Origin: Candidatus Phyllobacterium onerii
GTDB taxonomy: Bacteria > Pseudomonadota > Alphaproteobacteria > Rhizobiales > Rhizobiaceae
Length of the DNA stretch: 64,000 nucleotides
Assembly (NCBI RefSeq): GCF_028331445.1
Contig: NZ_JAQMHX010000008.1
Location: 62,001 to 126,000, forward strand
Reading direction: 5' to 3'
Shown: in pieces, positions 55,152 to 63,046 of the stretch
Layout: each line of letters starts with the position of its first letter
Position numbering within the stretch: position 1 is the stretch's first letter
Translations under genes and position numbers: made by a program
The notes under the pieces: model-generated
What the model was told of the DNA's origin: nothing
Databases searched by the model: none
The model's input: only the letters and a program-made list of their open reading frames with translations

Positions 55152-55192
55152 TTTTGATGCCCGTTTGGCTCGTCAAACGGGCAATTTCTTTG
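55152..55192 (+). terminator. Terminator after the fused ATPase gene
   Basis: Stem GCCCGTTTG (55159-55167) with CAAACGGGC (55174-55182), six-base loop, then AATTTCTTTG. The 55193-55343 stretch that follows carries only a weak 6-bp inverted repeat (TGCAAC at 55208, GTTGCA at 55230) as a possible regulator site. Confidence 0.7.
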
Positions 55193-55343
55193 TTTGCTCG
55201 GTATTCCTGCAACATCACATAAAAAAATAGTTGCATTTGTCCACTATTTGCCGAAGCATGTATAGAAAGCTGCATAACAAATTCAGAAGCCTTGGAATCC
55301 CGGATGCAATGCATCGTGTCGGGAGCGGAAGGAATTTGCCCGA

Positions 55344-55838
55344 ATGCCGAAGATGATGCCGAAGCCGACCACGATTGAACATGTCGATCTCGACGTGCTC
55401 GAAGACACGTTGAGCTTCTACATCCGCACCATGAACATTGCGGTTTCCCGCGATCTTGATGCTCGTCTGGATGGATGCGACGTGGCGCGCGGAACCGGCA
55501 AGATTACAACGCTGCTTCTTGTGGACAGTCACCCCGGAATCCGCCCGTCGGTCATCGCGCAGATCATCATGAAAGACCGCTCGGCGATGGGTCGTCTCAT
55601 AGAGCAGATGATCGAACACGATCTTCTCAGGCGGCAAATTTCTGCCAGTGAACGACGCGCGCAGGAGCTCTATGTCACTCCGAAAGGTGCGGAGCTTGCG
55701 GCCATGATCAGGCCGATTGTCACCAAGCAGTCAAAGGATTTCTTCTCGTTCATTGCGGAAGAAGAGCAGGCGCAAGTGATGGATATATTGCGCCGAGCGT
55801 ACCGGAAGATGGTCGGCATGGCTGGGGAGCAACATTGA
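55344..55838 (+). CDS. MarR-family transcriptional regulator
   Basis: 164 aa with the winged-helix core (PSVIAQIIMKDRSAMGRLIE, then QMIEHDLLRRQISASERRAQ, the wing) and the dimer helices at both ends. First gene of the operon running to the PuuB-like oxidase, so likely its local regulator. The following SDR gene starts one base after its stop. Confidence 0.9.
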   Translation: MPKMMPKPTTIEHVDLDVLEDTLSFYIRTMNIAVSRDLDARLDGCDVARGTGKITTLLLVDSHPGIRPSVIAQIIMKDRSAMGRLIEQMIEHDLLRRQISASERRAQELYVTPKGAELAAMIRPIVTKQSKDFFSFIAEEEQAQVMDILRRAYRKMVGMAGEQH

Positions 55839-55839
55839 T

Positions 55840-56538
55840 ATGACGGAAGAACGTGTCGTCCTGATATCGGGGGCAAACAGAGGAATAGGGGAGGCGATTG
55901 CGCGCTTTCTTGGTGGTGCAGGATGGCGATTGTCGCTGGGCATGCGCAGCCCGCAATTGCCTGACTGGGCTGATCCGGATCGCGTGCAGGTCGTTGCCTA
56001 TGATGCAAGCGATCCTTCGGCAGAAGCCGCATGGACGGAGCAAGCCTTAGTGAGGTTTGGCCGTATCGACGCGATAATCGCCAATGCCGGCATCATGATT
56101 CCGAAGAACGTGATCGAGGCAGATGATGCGGATCTCGATGCCATGCTGGCGATCAATGTCAAGGCGCCGCGCCGGCTCGCGGCCGCGGCTTGGGGCGCGC
56201 TTGGCAAAAGCGGGCGAGGACGCGTTATCATCCTTGGCTCGCTGTCCGGCAAGCGAGTGAAATCTTCGACTGCCAGCCTTTACTCAATCTCCAAGTTTGC
56301 GGCCGTGGCTCTGGCCCATGGCATTCGCCATACGGGTTGGGACCTCGGTATACGCGCAACTGCTCTTTGTCCTGGGTTTGTCGCAACCGACATGGCGCGC
56401 GCTCTGACCAACCGTGCTGACAATCTGCTGACCGATCCCGGCGACATCGCCCGTATCACGGCAATGCTGCTCGATCTTCCAAATGAGGCGAGCGTTGCCG
56501 AATTCACCATCAACTGCCAGTTAGAGGAATGCTATTAA
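55840..56538 (+). CDS. Short-chain dehydrogenase/reductase
   Basis: 232 aa with SGANRGIGEA, ANAG, the catalytic Ser in LGSLSG and Tyr/Lys in YSISKFA. It is shorter than classical SDRs and lacks the usual C-terminal substrate loop, ending FTINCQLEECY. It sits between the MarR and DadA-like genes with one-base or zero-base spacing, so it is tightly coupled to the island's catabolism. Confidence 0.88.
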   Translation: MTEERVVLISGANRGIGEAIARFLGGAGWRLSLGMRSPQLPDWADPDRVQVVAYDASDPSAEAAWTEQALVRFGRIDAIIANAGIMIPKNVIEADDADLDAMLAINVKAPRRLAAAAWGALGKSGRGRVIILGSLSGKRVKSSTASLYSISKFAAVALAHGIRHTGWDLGIRATALCPGFVATDMARALTNRADNLLTDPGDIARITAMLLDLPNEASVAEFTINCQLEECY

Positions 56539-57870
56539 ATGCCCGGTCCCCATGTCGTGCGCGTGCACGGCGATGAAAATCTGCCTGAAAAAGTCGATGT
56601 GGTTGTCATCGGCGGCGGCATTATCGGAACGTCTACGGCGCTGGAACTTGCCGAGCGCGGTCACAAGGTTGCTTTGTGTGAAAAAGGGGGCATCGGTCAG
56701 GAACAGTCGAGCCGCAACTGGGGCTGGGTGCGCATCTCCCGCCGTGACCCGCGCGAAGTTCCGCTCATGGCTGAGGCGCTGCGCATCTGGTCCGGCTTCG
56801 ACAAGAGACTTGGCCGTGACACGGGTTACAAACGCGCCGGCATCATATTCGCCTGCCCCGATGACAAATCCTATGACGAGCACGAGCGATGGGGCCACAA
56901 TCTCGAAGGCTATCAACTGCCGAGCCGAATGGTGAGCGGCAAGGAACTCGAAGACCTTTTGCCTGGCGGTAGCATGAAACTCAAGGGCGCTCTGTATACG
57001 CCCGCCGATGGTCGCGCCGAACCGCAAAAAGCCGCACCCGCAGTTGCTGAAGCCGCGCGCGACAAGGGCGCGGCAATCCTTACGGAGTGTGCCGTACGCG
57101 GCATAGAGACGTCTGGCGGCAAGGTTTCGGGTGTTGTCACCGAGCGCGGACGCATCGCTTGCGACGCTGTCGTACTCGCCGGCGGCGCCTGGTCCAACCT
57201 CTTCTGCGGGCTTTACGGGATCGACCTGCCACAGCTGAAGGTGATGAATACCGTCATGCGCACGAAGCCGCTGGAAGGCGGTCCTGAATCGGCGCTTTGG
57301 TCCAAGGATTTTGCCATACGGAAACGCCAGGATGGCGGTTATACGATTGCCTCCGGCCACGAAAACATTGTCGACATCGTGCCAAAATCTTTCCGCTATG
57401 CATTTAAATTCTTGCCGGCGCTGAAAATGGAATGGGGATCGCTGTCGTTTCGCTTCGGCGGCCGTTTCTTCGACGAGGCGCGGCTACCGACACGCTGGAA
57501 GATGGATGAGGCGAGTCCGTTTGAGTATAACAGAGTCCTCGACCCCAAGCCTTCGCTGGATATGTCAAACAAAGCCTTCAATGGGCTCAAGGCGGCCTTC
57601 CCGGTCTTCAACAAGGCGGAGATCGCGCAGCGCTGGGCGGGCTACATCGATGTTACGCCGGATGCAATTCCTGTGATTTCCGCAGTGGATGAGATCCCCG
57701 GCTTTCACATCGCCACAGGGTTTTCGGGTCATGGTTTTGGCATTGGTCCGGCGGCAGGTCGACTGATGGCGGATATCGTTACCGGCCGCACGCCGGTCGT
57801 CGATCCCACAGATTTTCGTTTTTCCCGCTTCAGCGACGGATCGAAGGTGCGGCCACTCAGCGGTTTCTGA
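56539..57870 (+). CDS. FAD-dependent D-amino-acid dehydrogenase/oxidase family protein (DadA-like)
   Basis: 443 aa. The FAD motif VVVIGGGIIGTSTALELAE is at residues 17-35, with GQEQSSRNWGWVRISRRDP after it and the C-terminal FAD contact FSGHGFGIGPAAGRLMAD. DAO-family enzymes oxidise amino or imino groups of D-amino acids, glycine, sarcosine or opines. The ATG immediately follows the SDR stop. With the peptide-type transporter and a second DAO oxidase downstream, a role in degrading an imported amino compound is likely. Confidence 0.9.
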   Translation: MPGPHVVRVHGDENLPEKVDVVVIGGGIIGTSTALELAERGHKVALCEKGGIGQEQSSRNWGWVRISRRDPREVPLMAEALRIWSGFDKRLGRDTGYKRAGIIFACPDDKSYDEHERWGHNLEGYQLPSRMVSGKELEDLLPGGSMKLKGALYTPADGRAEPQKAAPAVAEAARDKGAAILTECAVRGIETSGGKVSGVVTERGRIACDAVVLAGGAWSNLFCGLYGIDLPQLKVMNTVMRTKPLEGGPESALWSKDFAIRKRQDGGYTIASGHENIVDIVPKSFRYAFKFLPALKMEWGSLSFRFGGRFFDEARLPTRWKMDEASPFEYNRVLDPKPSLDMSNKAFNGLKAAFPVFNKAEIAQRWAGYIDVTPDAIPVISAVDEIPGFHIATGFSGHGFGIGPAAGRLMADIVTGRTPVVDPTDFRFSRFSDGSKVRPLSGF

Positions 57871-57873
57871 GAT

Positions 57874-57897
57874 CGGCGTGGTTGAGGAGCCACGCCG
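57874..57897 (+). other. Intercistronic hairpin before the binding-protein gene
   Basis: Perfect 8-bp arms CGGCGTGG (57874-57881) and CCACGCCG (57890-57897), eight-base loop, no T run. It lies between the DadA-like and binding-protein genes, where it may help partial termination or mRNA stability. Confidence 0.5.
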
Positions 57898-57977
57898 TAA
57901 TGAAAATGCTCTGCCGACTGGCAGATAGAATGCAAACAGGAACATTGAACACAAACCAATAAAGAAGGGAAACGACA

Positions 57978-59654
57978 ATGTCTGATAAGCATCGAAATGC
58001 AATTCTCCACCCCAACCGGCGTCAGGCACTCGCCATGATGGGCATGGTTGGTGCAACTGGCCTGGTCCTGCCGGGAATTCTTGGAAGAGATAAAGCCTAT
58101 GCCGCTCCGCCATCAGCGCCCAAGGGACAGGTGATTATCGGCTTCTCGCAGGAACCTACCGTCTTCAATCCGCATATGCTGCATATCGAAGTCGATGAGG
58201 GTATCCATTTCAGCGTCTTCGATCCGCTATTCAACGTCGACCCGGAAGGGAAGTTTACGCCCGCCCTGGCGGTTGAAGTTCCGACAGTCGAGAATGGCGG
58301 CATCTCCGCCGACGGCCTCAACTGGAAGGTGAAACTCCGCGACGGCGTGAAGTGGCATGACGGCAAGCCCTTCACCGCCGACGACGTAAAATTCACGCTC
58401 GATCTCGTCGTCGACAAGGATTTCCGTAGCGCGCGGCGCGCCGGCCACGACCAGGTACGTGACATCAAGGTTGTATCGCCGACGGAAATCACCTGGCGTA
58501 TGGAAAAGCCGTATGCGCCCTATGCTTCCATCCTCGCGGCGACTTTTATCGTACCCAAACACATTCTGGAGCCAGAAAAAGACAGAAACACCGCACCGTT
58601 CAACAACGCACCCGTGGGTACAGGACCATTCAAATGGGTTGAACGCGTTGCAGGCGATCACATCGAGCTTGCCGCCAACGCGGATTATTATGGCGACGGT
58701 CCTTATCTCGAAAGGGTGATATACAAATACATCCCGGACCTCACCGTCCTCTACACGCAGTTCAAGACCGGCGATATCGATGTGACCGGCTTGCAGTGGA
58801 TCACGCCTGACCACTACGACGAGGCAAAGGCGCTGGAAGGCAAGACGGTCCAGGTGGTTCCCGGCGGTACTGTCGAGTCCGTTACGTTCAATATGGAAAA
58901 GCCGCAGTTCAAGGACCCGGCCGTACGTCAGGCGCTCTATCATGCGCTCGACAAGACCACGATTATCGATGCGCTCTATTACGGTTTGCCGGCGCCCACC
59001 GAAACCTACATGCCGCAGCAGTCCTTCTACTTCAATCCCGACCTGCCAAAGCATGAATTCGATATAGAGAAAGCCAAGAAGTTACTCGACGATGCTGGCT
59101 GGAAACCGGGCGAAGATGGTATCCGCGCCAAGGACGGAGTCCGGCTTTCGTTCTCCAATTCGACCACGGCCGGCAATCATATCCGGGAACAGGTGCAGCA
59201 ATTCATGCAACAATCCTTTAAGGACATCGGCGTCGAGATGACCATCTCCAACCTCCCCCCGGCTGTCATGTGGGGCGAATACTGGATGCAGTCGAAGTTC
59301 GACTCCGTCGTGGTCGGTCTCGATTTCCTTACCGGACCGGATCCCGATACGTCCGACTATTTCCTCACGAGCTCGATCAACGCAAAGGGAGGTGCGGGTC
59401 AAAACACATGGCAGTACTCCAATCCCGAAGTCGACAAGCTCCTTGCCGAAGGCGGGCAGGTCTTCGTGCCGGAAGACCGCAAGAAAGCCTACCTCAAAAT
59501 CCAGGAGATCATGCGAGACGACCTGCCATTCCTGCCGATCTTCCAATACGCAACGATTCGTGGACGCAAGAAGGGCATGACCGGTTTCACGCCAAACGTG
59601 AACAATCGCATCGACTCCTGGAACGTCGGGACCTGGTACTGGGAGCAGGCATAG
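57978..59654 (+). CDS. Peptide/opine-type ABC transporter substrate-binding protein
   Basis: 558-aa SBP-bac-5 protein. It begins with a Tat-like signal (PNRRQALAMMGMVGATGLVL, then Ala-Tyr-Ala-Ala), cleaved near residue 38. The mature part has GFSQEPTVFNPHML and WKVKLRDGVKWHDGKPFTAD, both typical. It delivers its ligand to the DppB/C-like permeases that follow. A strong 11-bp hairpin separates it from them. Members of this family import di/oligopeptides, opines, nickel or sugars; the ligand is unknown, but the neighbours favour an amino compound. Confidence 0.93.
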   Translation: MSDKHRNAILHPNRRQALAMMGMVGATGLVLPGILGRDKAYAAPPSAPKGQVIIGFSQEPTVFNPHMLHIEVDEGIHFSVFDPLFNVDPEGKFTPALAVEVPTVENGGISADGLNWKVKLRDGVKWHDGKPFTADDVKFTLDLVVDKDFRSARRAGHDQVRDIKVVSPTEITWRMEKPYAPYASILAATFIVPKHILEPEKDRNTAPFNNAPVGTGPFKWVERVAGDHIELAANADYYGDGPYLERVIYKYIPDLTVLYTQFKTGDIDVTGLQWITPDHYDEAKALEGKTVQVVPGGTVESVTFNMEKPQFKDPAVRQALYHALDKTTIIDALYYGLPAPTETYMPQQSFYFNPDLPKHEFDIEKAKKLLDDAGWKPGEDGIRAKDGVRLSFSNSTTAGNHIREQVQQFMQQSFKDIGVEMTISNLPPAVMWGEYWMQSKFDSVVVGLDFLTGPDPDTSDYFLTSSINAKGGAGQNTWQYSNPEVDKLLAEGGQVFVPEDRKKAYLKIQEIMRDDLPFLPIFQYATIRGRKKGMTGFTPNVNNRIDSWNVGTWYWEQA

Positions 59655-59660
59655 GATCTG

Positions 59661-59689
59661 CAGGGCCAGGGCAACGATCCCTGGCCCTG
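59661..59689 (+). other. Intercistronic hairpin after the binding-protein gene
   Basis: Perfect 11-bp GC-rich arms CAGGGCCAGGG (59661-59671) and CCCTGGCCCTG (59679-59689) with a seven-base loop and no T run, six bases past the stop. The usual place for a structure that keeps binding-protein mRNA more abundant than permease mRNA. Confidence 0.72.
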
Positions 59690-59723
59690 TCCTGCCTTCG
59701 AACCTCCATCGGAGATCGACGCA

Positions 59724-60674
59724 ATGACACGCTACATATTGAACAGGCTCGGACAAAGCCTTGTGCTGCTCGTACTGGTATCCATGATCGGCTTTGCGGT
59801 GCTGAATCTGGCACCGGGCGGTCCGTTGTCGCAATTTGCGCTGACACCTGGCATGACGCAGGCAGACCTTGACCGTATTTCCGCACAGATGGGCCTCGAT
59901 CGGCCACTGGTGGTACAATATGCGGACTGGTTCTGGCGCTTGCTGCGGGGCGATTGGGGCAGGTCGTTCAGAGACAGCCGCCCTGTTCTCGATGTCATTG
60001 GCGGTCACTTCGGCGCTACTTTGCTGCTCATGGGCACAGCAACGGTGATTTCGGTTACCATCGGGACCTGGGTCGGCATTAAGGGAGCGACCAAGCGCTA
60101 CTCCATTTTTGACTACGCGGCGACAGTTGGCGCCATGGTGGCGCTGTCGATTCCGACGTTCTGGTTTGGACTTGTTGCGATTTACATTTTCTCATTGAAG
60201 CTCGGCTGGCTGCCGGCGGGCAACATGTACACGATCGGTAACGGCTCCTTTCTGGACTATGCCATTCATCTGATCATGCCAGCCATGGTTCTGGCATTGG
60301 TCGACGTGGCGGTCTGGAGCCGTTACATGCGCACCGCGACGCTCGACGTGATCAATCAGGATTTCGTTCGTACGGCGCGCGCCAAGGGCATGACGCCGCG
60401 GCGCGTATTGATGAAGCATGTCGTCGGCAACGCTCTGTTGCCGATGATAACCTTGGCGGGACTACAAGTTCCAACGCTCCTCGGCGGAGCGCTCGTCACA
60501 GAGACGGTGTTCACCTGGCCGGGCATGGGACGCCTTTTCCTCGATAGTCTCGGCTATCAGGACTACCCGGTGGTGATGGGCCTGCTGATGTTCTCGGCGA
60601 TTCTCGTTCTTCTGAGCAACCTCGCGGCAGACTTGCTTACGGCATTCGTCGATCCGCGCATTCGGCTGACATAG
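59724..60674 (+). CDS. Peptide-type ABC permease, DppB-like
   Basis: 316 aa with six membrane segments, the first-position helix LVLLVLVSMIGFAVLNLAPG and the contact loop FVRTARAKGMTPRRVLMKHV. It pairs with the 60685 permease and probably uses the fused ATPase at 53482. The gap to the next gene is ten bases. Confidence 0.94.
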   Translation: MTRYILNRLGQSLVLLVLVSMIGFAVLNLAPGGPLSQFALTPGMTQADLDRISAQMGLDRPLVVQYADWFWRLLRGDWGRSFRDSRPVLDVIGGHFGATLLLMGTATVISVTIGTWVGIKGATKRYSIFDYAATVGAMVALSIPTFWFGLVAIYIFSLKLGWLPAGNMYTIGNGSFLDYAIHLIMPAMVLALVDVAVWSRYMRTATLDVINQDFVRTARAKGMTPRRVLMKHVVGNALLPMITLAGLQVPTLLGGALVTETVFTWPGMGRLFLDSLGYQDYPVVMGLLMFSAILVLLSNLAADLLTAFVDPRIRLT

Positions 60675-60684
60675 GGAGATCGCG

Positions 60685-61572
60685 ATGTCTGTTTCCTCAA
60701 CGCCCATCAATCGCCCCATAAAGTCCGGTTGGTGGAACAGCCGGACCTTCCGGCGGTTTGTGCGGCACCGGCTCGCGGCGCTTGGTGTCGTGATGGTGAT
60801 CCTGCTGACATTGGCATGCGTCATCGGGCCATATCTCCTCCCATACAATGATCTTTATATCGATCTTCGCGCGCGGTTTTCTCCCCCGCTGACCGGCTAT
60901 CATTTTCTCGGCACGGACCCGCTGGGTCGTGACATTGCGGCGCGCCTTCTGATGGCGGGCAGGATCTCGATGCTTGTCGGTTTTGCCGCAATGATCCTGA
61001 GCACAATGATCGGCGCAACGATCGGCGTCGTCGCAGGGTATTACGGCGGACGAATCGGCACCGTCCTGATGCGGTTTGTCGATGCGGTCCTGTCTTTTCC
61101 CAGCATCTTCCTGCTTTTGGCGCTGGCTGCTTTCATCAAACCCAGTCCGATCATGATCACCGTGATCATCGCGATCACCAGTTGGATGGAAGTTGCACGC
61201 ATCGTCGAGGCGGAAGTGCGCTCGCTGCGTGAGCGTGACTTCATCATGGCCGCACGTATGCTTGGCCTCAGCAATCGCTGGATCATGTTTCGCGAGCTGC
61301 TGCCGAATGCGATGGGACCGATCATCGTCGCCGCTACGCTGACCGTAGCCAGAGCCATACTTCTCGAAGCCTATGTGAGTTTCCTCGGCTATGGCATTCA
61401 GCCGCCGCTTCCGAGCTGGGGAAATATGCTCAATGGAGCGCAGCAATATTTGCAGTCCGCTCCTTGGCTGGCAATCATCCCGGGTGTGGCGATAACGCTC
61501 GCGGTCACCAGTTTCAATTTCATCGGCGATGGCCTCCGCGACGCGCTCGATGCGCGCAGCGACTTGAACTAG
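60685..61572 (+). CDS. Peptide-type ABC permease, DppC-like
   Basis: 295 aa with the DppC-type N-terminal cytoplasmic region, about six membrane segments, the motif GTDPLGRDIAARLLMAGR and the contact loop FIMAARMLGLSNRWIMFREL. The next gene, an FAD oxidase, starts 13 bases later. Confidence 0.94.
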   Translation: MSVSSTPINRPIKSGWWNSRTFRRFVRHRLAALGVVMVILLTLACVIGPYLLPYNDLYIDLRARFSPPLTGYHFLGTDPLGRDIAARLLMAGRISMLVGFAAMILSTMIGATIGVVAGYYGGRIGTVLMRFVDAVLSFPSIFLLLALAAFIKPSPIMITVIIAITSWMEVARIVEAEVRSLRERDFIMAARMLGLSNRWIMFRELLPNAMGPIIVAATLTVARAILLEAYVSFLGYGIQPPLPSWGNMLNGAQQYLQSAPWLAIIPGVAITLAVTSFNFIGDGLRDALDARSDLN

Positions 61573-61585
61573 GGGAGGGCAGATA

Positions 61586-62908
61586 GTGCCGAAATTCTCG
61601 CCCTTCGAAGCGACGCTCTGGTATGCGACGGCGGCACCTGCGCCGGAGACATCGAAGTTGGGGGGCACAGTCAAGGCCGATGTTTGCATCGTCGGCGGGG
61701 GTTACACGGGCTTGACGACCGCACTGCAACTTGCGCGTTCGGGTGTGAAGGTCGTGCTCCTTGAGGCACAGGAGATCGGGTTTGGCGGCTCTGGCCGGAA
61801 TGCGGGACACTGTACTCCGACGTTCACGCACTATAGCTTGCCGGAACTTCGCAAGATGCTGGGCGAGCCTTGGGCCGAACGGTTGATACAGCGTCAAACC
61901 CGGGCGAATGATCGCGTGGCGGATATGATCTCGCGTTATGACATTGACTGCGAATGGCAGCAAAATGGCTACGTGATGGGTGCGCATACGCCGAGTGCCA
62001 TGACAACCATCGAAGAAAAGGCGCGGGATTATAACGCCGTTGGTGCGAAGACACGCGTGCTCGACAAACGCGAGGTCGAGGCAGTCACTGGAAGCTCGCG
62101 GTTCCATGGCGGTTGGTTTCATTCTGAAGCTGGGCATCTCAATGCCCTTGGGTATGCACGTGGACTGGCACGCGCCGTGATGTCGGAGGGCGGTACGGTC
62201 CATACGCATTCGGCTGTGACAAAGGTCGAGCGCGAGGGTGGAGGATGGGCGGTTAAAACGGCCGAAGGCAGTGTGATCGCACACAAGGTCATCTTTGGTA
62301 CCGGCGCCTATACAGCCGGTGGCTGGCCGGGCTTAGAAAACACATTCAAGATTCAGCGTGTGTTCGTGGCCGCGACACAGCCACTGAGTGACGCTGCACG
62401 TAAAGCCATATTGCCGCAGAACACGACAATCCACGATGGGCGCGGCGACATTTTCGTCTACAAATACAACGCCGAAGGGCGCATCGTGGCATCGATGTTC
62501 CCCATGGGCCGGCGGGGCAAGGATTTGGCGTATACCAAGCAGGTAATGACTGATCGGCTCAAATGGCTTCATCCGCAAATCGATCGAGACATCCGTTGGG
62601 ACTATTTCTGGTTTGGCGAACTCGACATGCAATATCGTACAGTTCCACGCCTTTACGATTTGGCTCCGGGTGTCGTCGCGCTAACTGGACTGTCCGGGCG
62701 CGGCGTGCCGACAGGCAGCATGTTAGGCGGCATTTTGTCGGAATGGGCCCTGGGCGTGCCTGACAGGGATTTGGCGCTCAAGCTTGAGCCGCTGACGGCG
62801 GCGCCGTTCTACATGAATTTTGGACCGCAACTGACGCTACGCTACTACCGCGTCAGGGATTGGCTCACCGCGAAGCGGGACCGCGCCGCACTCCCACCGC
62901 ACGCCTGA
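61586..62908 (+). CDS. FAD-dependent oxidoreductase, PuuB/DAO-like
   Basis: 440 aa. The FAD motif VCIVGGGYTGLTTALQLA is near residue 33, followed by GFGGSGRNAGHC, the pattern of gamma-glutamylputrescine oxidase and related DAO enzymes; the C-terminal contact is LTGLSGRGVPTGSMLGG. The product is expected to oxidise a secondary or primary amine. It is the second DAO-family oxidase in the operon; the two are only distantly related. Start codon is GTG after GGGGAGGG. Confidence 0.9.
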   Translation: MPKFSPFEATLWYATAAPAPETSKLGGTVKADVCIVGGGYTGLTTALQLARSGVKVVLLEAQEIGFGGSGRNAGHCTPTFTHYSLPELRKMLGEPWAERLIQRQTRANDRVADMISRYDIDCEWQQNGYVMGAHTPSAMTTIEEKARDYNAVGAKTRVLDKREVEAVTGSSRFHGGWFHSEAGHLNALGYARGLARAVMSEGGTVHTHSAVTKVEREGGGWAVKTAEGSVIAHKVIFGTGAYTAGGWPGLENTFKIQRVFVAATQPLSDAARKAILPQNTTIHDGRGDIFVYKYNAEGRIVASMFPMGRRGKDLAYTKQVMTDRLKWLHPQIDRDIRWDYFWFGELDMQYRTVPRLYDLAPGVVALTGLSGRGVPTGSMLGGILSEWALGVPDRDLALKLEPLTAAPFYMNFGPQLTLRYYRVRDWLTAKRDRAALPPHA

Positions 62909-62938
62909 CACAGGCTGCATCGGCACTCGGGTGAGTCT

Positions 62939-62972
62939 AATTGTCAACAATTTACAATGATTGTTGACAATT
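62939..62972. promoter_or_regulatory. 13-bp inverted repeat, GntR/FadR-like operator
   Basis: AATTGTCAACAAT (62939-62951) and ATTGTTGACAATT (62960-62972) are perfect inverted repeats separated by eight bases. Each arm contains a near-palindromic core (TTGTCAACAA, TTGTTGACAA), with centres 20 bases apart, two helical turns. The cores resemble operators of FCD-type GntR regulators. It is 75-108 bases upstream of the MmgE/PrpD start. Confidence 0.7.
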
Positions 62973-63046
62973 TACATTCTACACCCTAGTTTTCTGACGG
63001 CGCAATATCCGGCCGAACTTTGCATATTCATCAGGAGACAAGACGC

